NCBI GenBank assembly: GCA_028533045.1
Contig: JAQQAP010000007.1
Coordinates: forward strand, 1-64,000
Reading direction: 5' to 3'
DNA length: 64,000 nt
DNA from: Spirochaetales bacterium
GTDB lineage: Bacteria > Spirochaetota > Spirochaetia > DSM-2461
The notes below the pieces were generated by a model. That model saw nothing but the letters and a program-made list of their open reading frames with translations, was not told the origin of the DNA and ran no database searches. Positions 63,737 through 64,000 of the stretch are shown here, one piece after another (position 1 is the first letter of the stretch; the number at the start of each line of letters is the position of its first letter). Position numbers and translations under genes: made by a program.

Positions 63737-64000
63737 GACTCACCACCCCCAATTCACAGTAACCGCTCTCGTTGGCGGTCACCTCTATTATAAAGGTTAA
63801 CTCTTCATCCTTCAGAGTCAAGAGGTACTCCCCGGGAGAGAGACCGTAGCACTCGAAGTAACCCGTTTCGTCAGTAAAGAATTCCCGGGGCCACTCCCCC
63901 TTTTCGTAGGCCCTTTCCACGCCGGAAGCGGGAATAATGTCACCAAGAATTAAGGTTAAAGGCTCTCCGCCTGAATCAATCAAAACTCCCCCCACGTACA
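63726..64000 (-). CDS. C-terminal end of a Csu-type fimbrial usher (partial)
   Basis: The gene runs off the window; only about 91 C-terminal residues are seen and no start is present (the frame stays open to the edge). The sequence YVGGVLIDSGGEPLTLILGD...FFTDETGYFECYGLSPGEYLLTL...ESGYCELGVV matches the end of archaic (Csu/sigma) ushers, which read like GxLxDxxGxPL...FFTNxxGRFxxxGLxPGxYxL...LG. The usher is the outer-membrane pore that assembles pilins. Followed directly by the pilin-like gene, as in csu operons. Confidence 0.6.
   Translation of the reverse strand, partial: YVGGVLIDSGGEPLTLILGDIIPASGVERAYEKGEWPREFFTDETGYFECYGLSPGEYLLTLKDEELTFIIEVTANESGYCELGVVSPEN

Overview
The window looks like a chromosomal segment of a free-living, probably marine spirochaete. 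The evidence is a homologue of the leptospiral surface lipoprotein LipL32, many secreted proteins whose signal peptides end in the spirochaete-style A-GGxK/E pattern, a monomeric NADP isocitrate dehydrogenase, three chemoreceptors, a Na+-NQR respiratory complex and three alginate-lyase-type (PL7) lipoproteins. No rRNA, tRNA, CRISPR array or complete insertion sequence was recognised. Family assignments come from motif recognition in the translated sequence; no database search was run.

Layout. 0.2-9.2 kb: alkaline phosphatase, PAS histidine kinase, isocitrate dehydrogenase, a chemoreceptor, and an inositol-monophosphatase-like enzyme overlapping a DUF1667/APH-kinase fusion. 9.2-13.5 kb: a PL7 lyase, a PKD/beta-helix lipoprotein and an outer-membrane beta-barrel protein with a clear sigma70-type promoter. 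13.7-18.9 kb: a Phd/ParE toxin-antitoxin pair, NADH oxidase, a YhhN membrane protein, a GPH sugar symporter and MetA. 19.0-22.2 kb: a coupled three-gene operon in which a CotH-kinase-like lipoprotein lies between two paralogous porin-like proteins. 22.2-28.1 kb: a chemoreceptor and divergent nqrBCDEF without nqrA. 28.2-34.3 kb: a TRAP transporter (DctPQM), an IclR regulator reduced to its DNA-binding domain, and two tandem PL7 lyases with different N-terminal modules. 34.4-36.7 kb: a CreD-like membrane protein, a hairpin-rich non-coding stretch and a VapBC-like pair. 36.7-40.5 kb: mglBAC galactose ABC transporter. 40.7-43.0 kb: an unknown protein, a metallophosphoesterase and the LipL32 homologue. 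43.0-49.0 kb: a five-gene run (YbaN, MFS, YesN-type regulator, YesM-type kinase, MglB-like lipoprotein). 49.0-53.6 kb: an orphan galactitol-type PTS IIC, then a substrate-binding protein paired with a GGDEF-EAL protein. 53.7-57.0 kb: rplM-rpsI behind a structured leader, recX and a chemoreceptor. 57.0-61.3 kb: two tandem secreted metallopeptidase-like lipoproteins with InlB-type repeats and a small secreted protein. 61.3-64.0 kb: a class III cyclase-like protein and the end of a Csu-type chaperone-usher pilus operon that runs off the window.

How it fits together. Much of the window serves polysaccharide and sugar scavenging: surface lyases cut alginate-like polymers, and TRAP, GPH, Mgl, MFS and PTS-like transporters could import products. 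Chemoreceptors, a YesMN system with its own binding protein, and a binding protein/GGDEF-EAL pair sense solutes. Energy could come through a Na+-pumping NQR.

The items most worth a second look are the LipL32 homologue, the start-codon-sequestering hairpin before the first metallopeptidase gene, the porin/CotH/porin operon, the Csu-type pilus with a non-AUG pilin start, and the tandem lyases next to a decapitated IclR gene.
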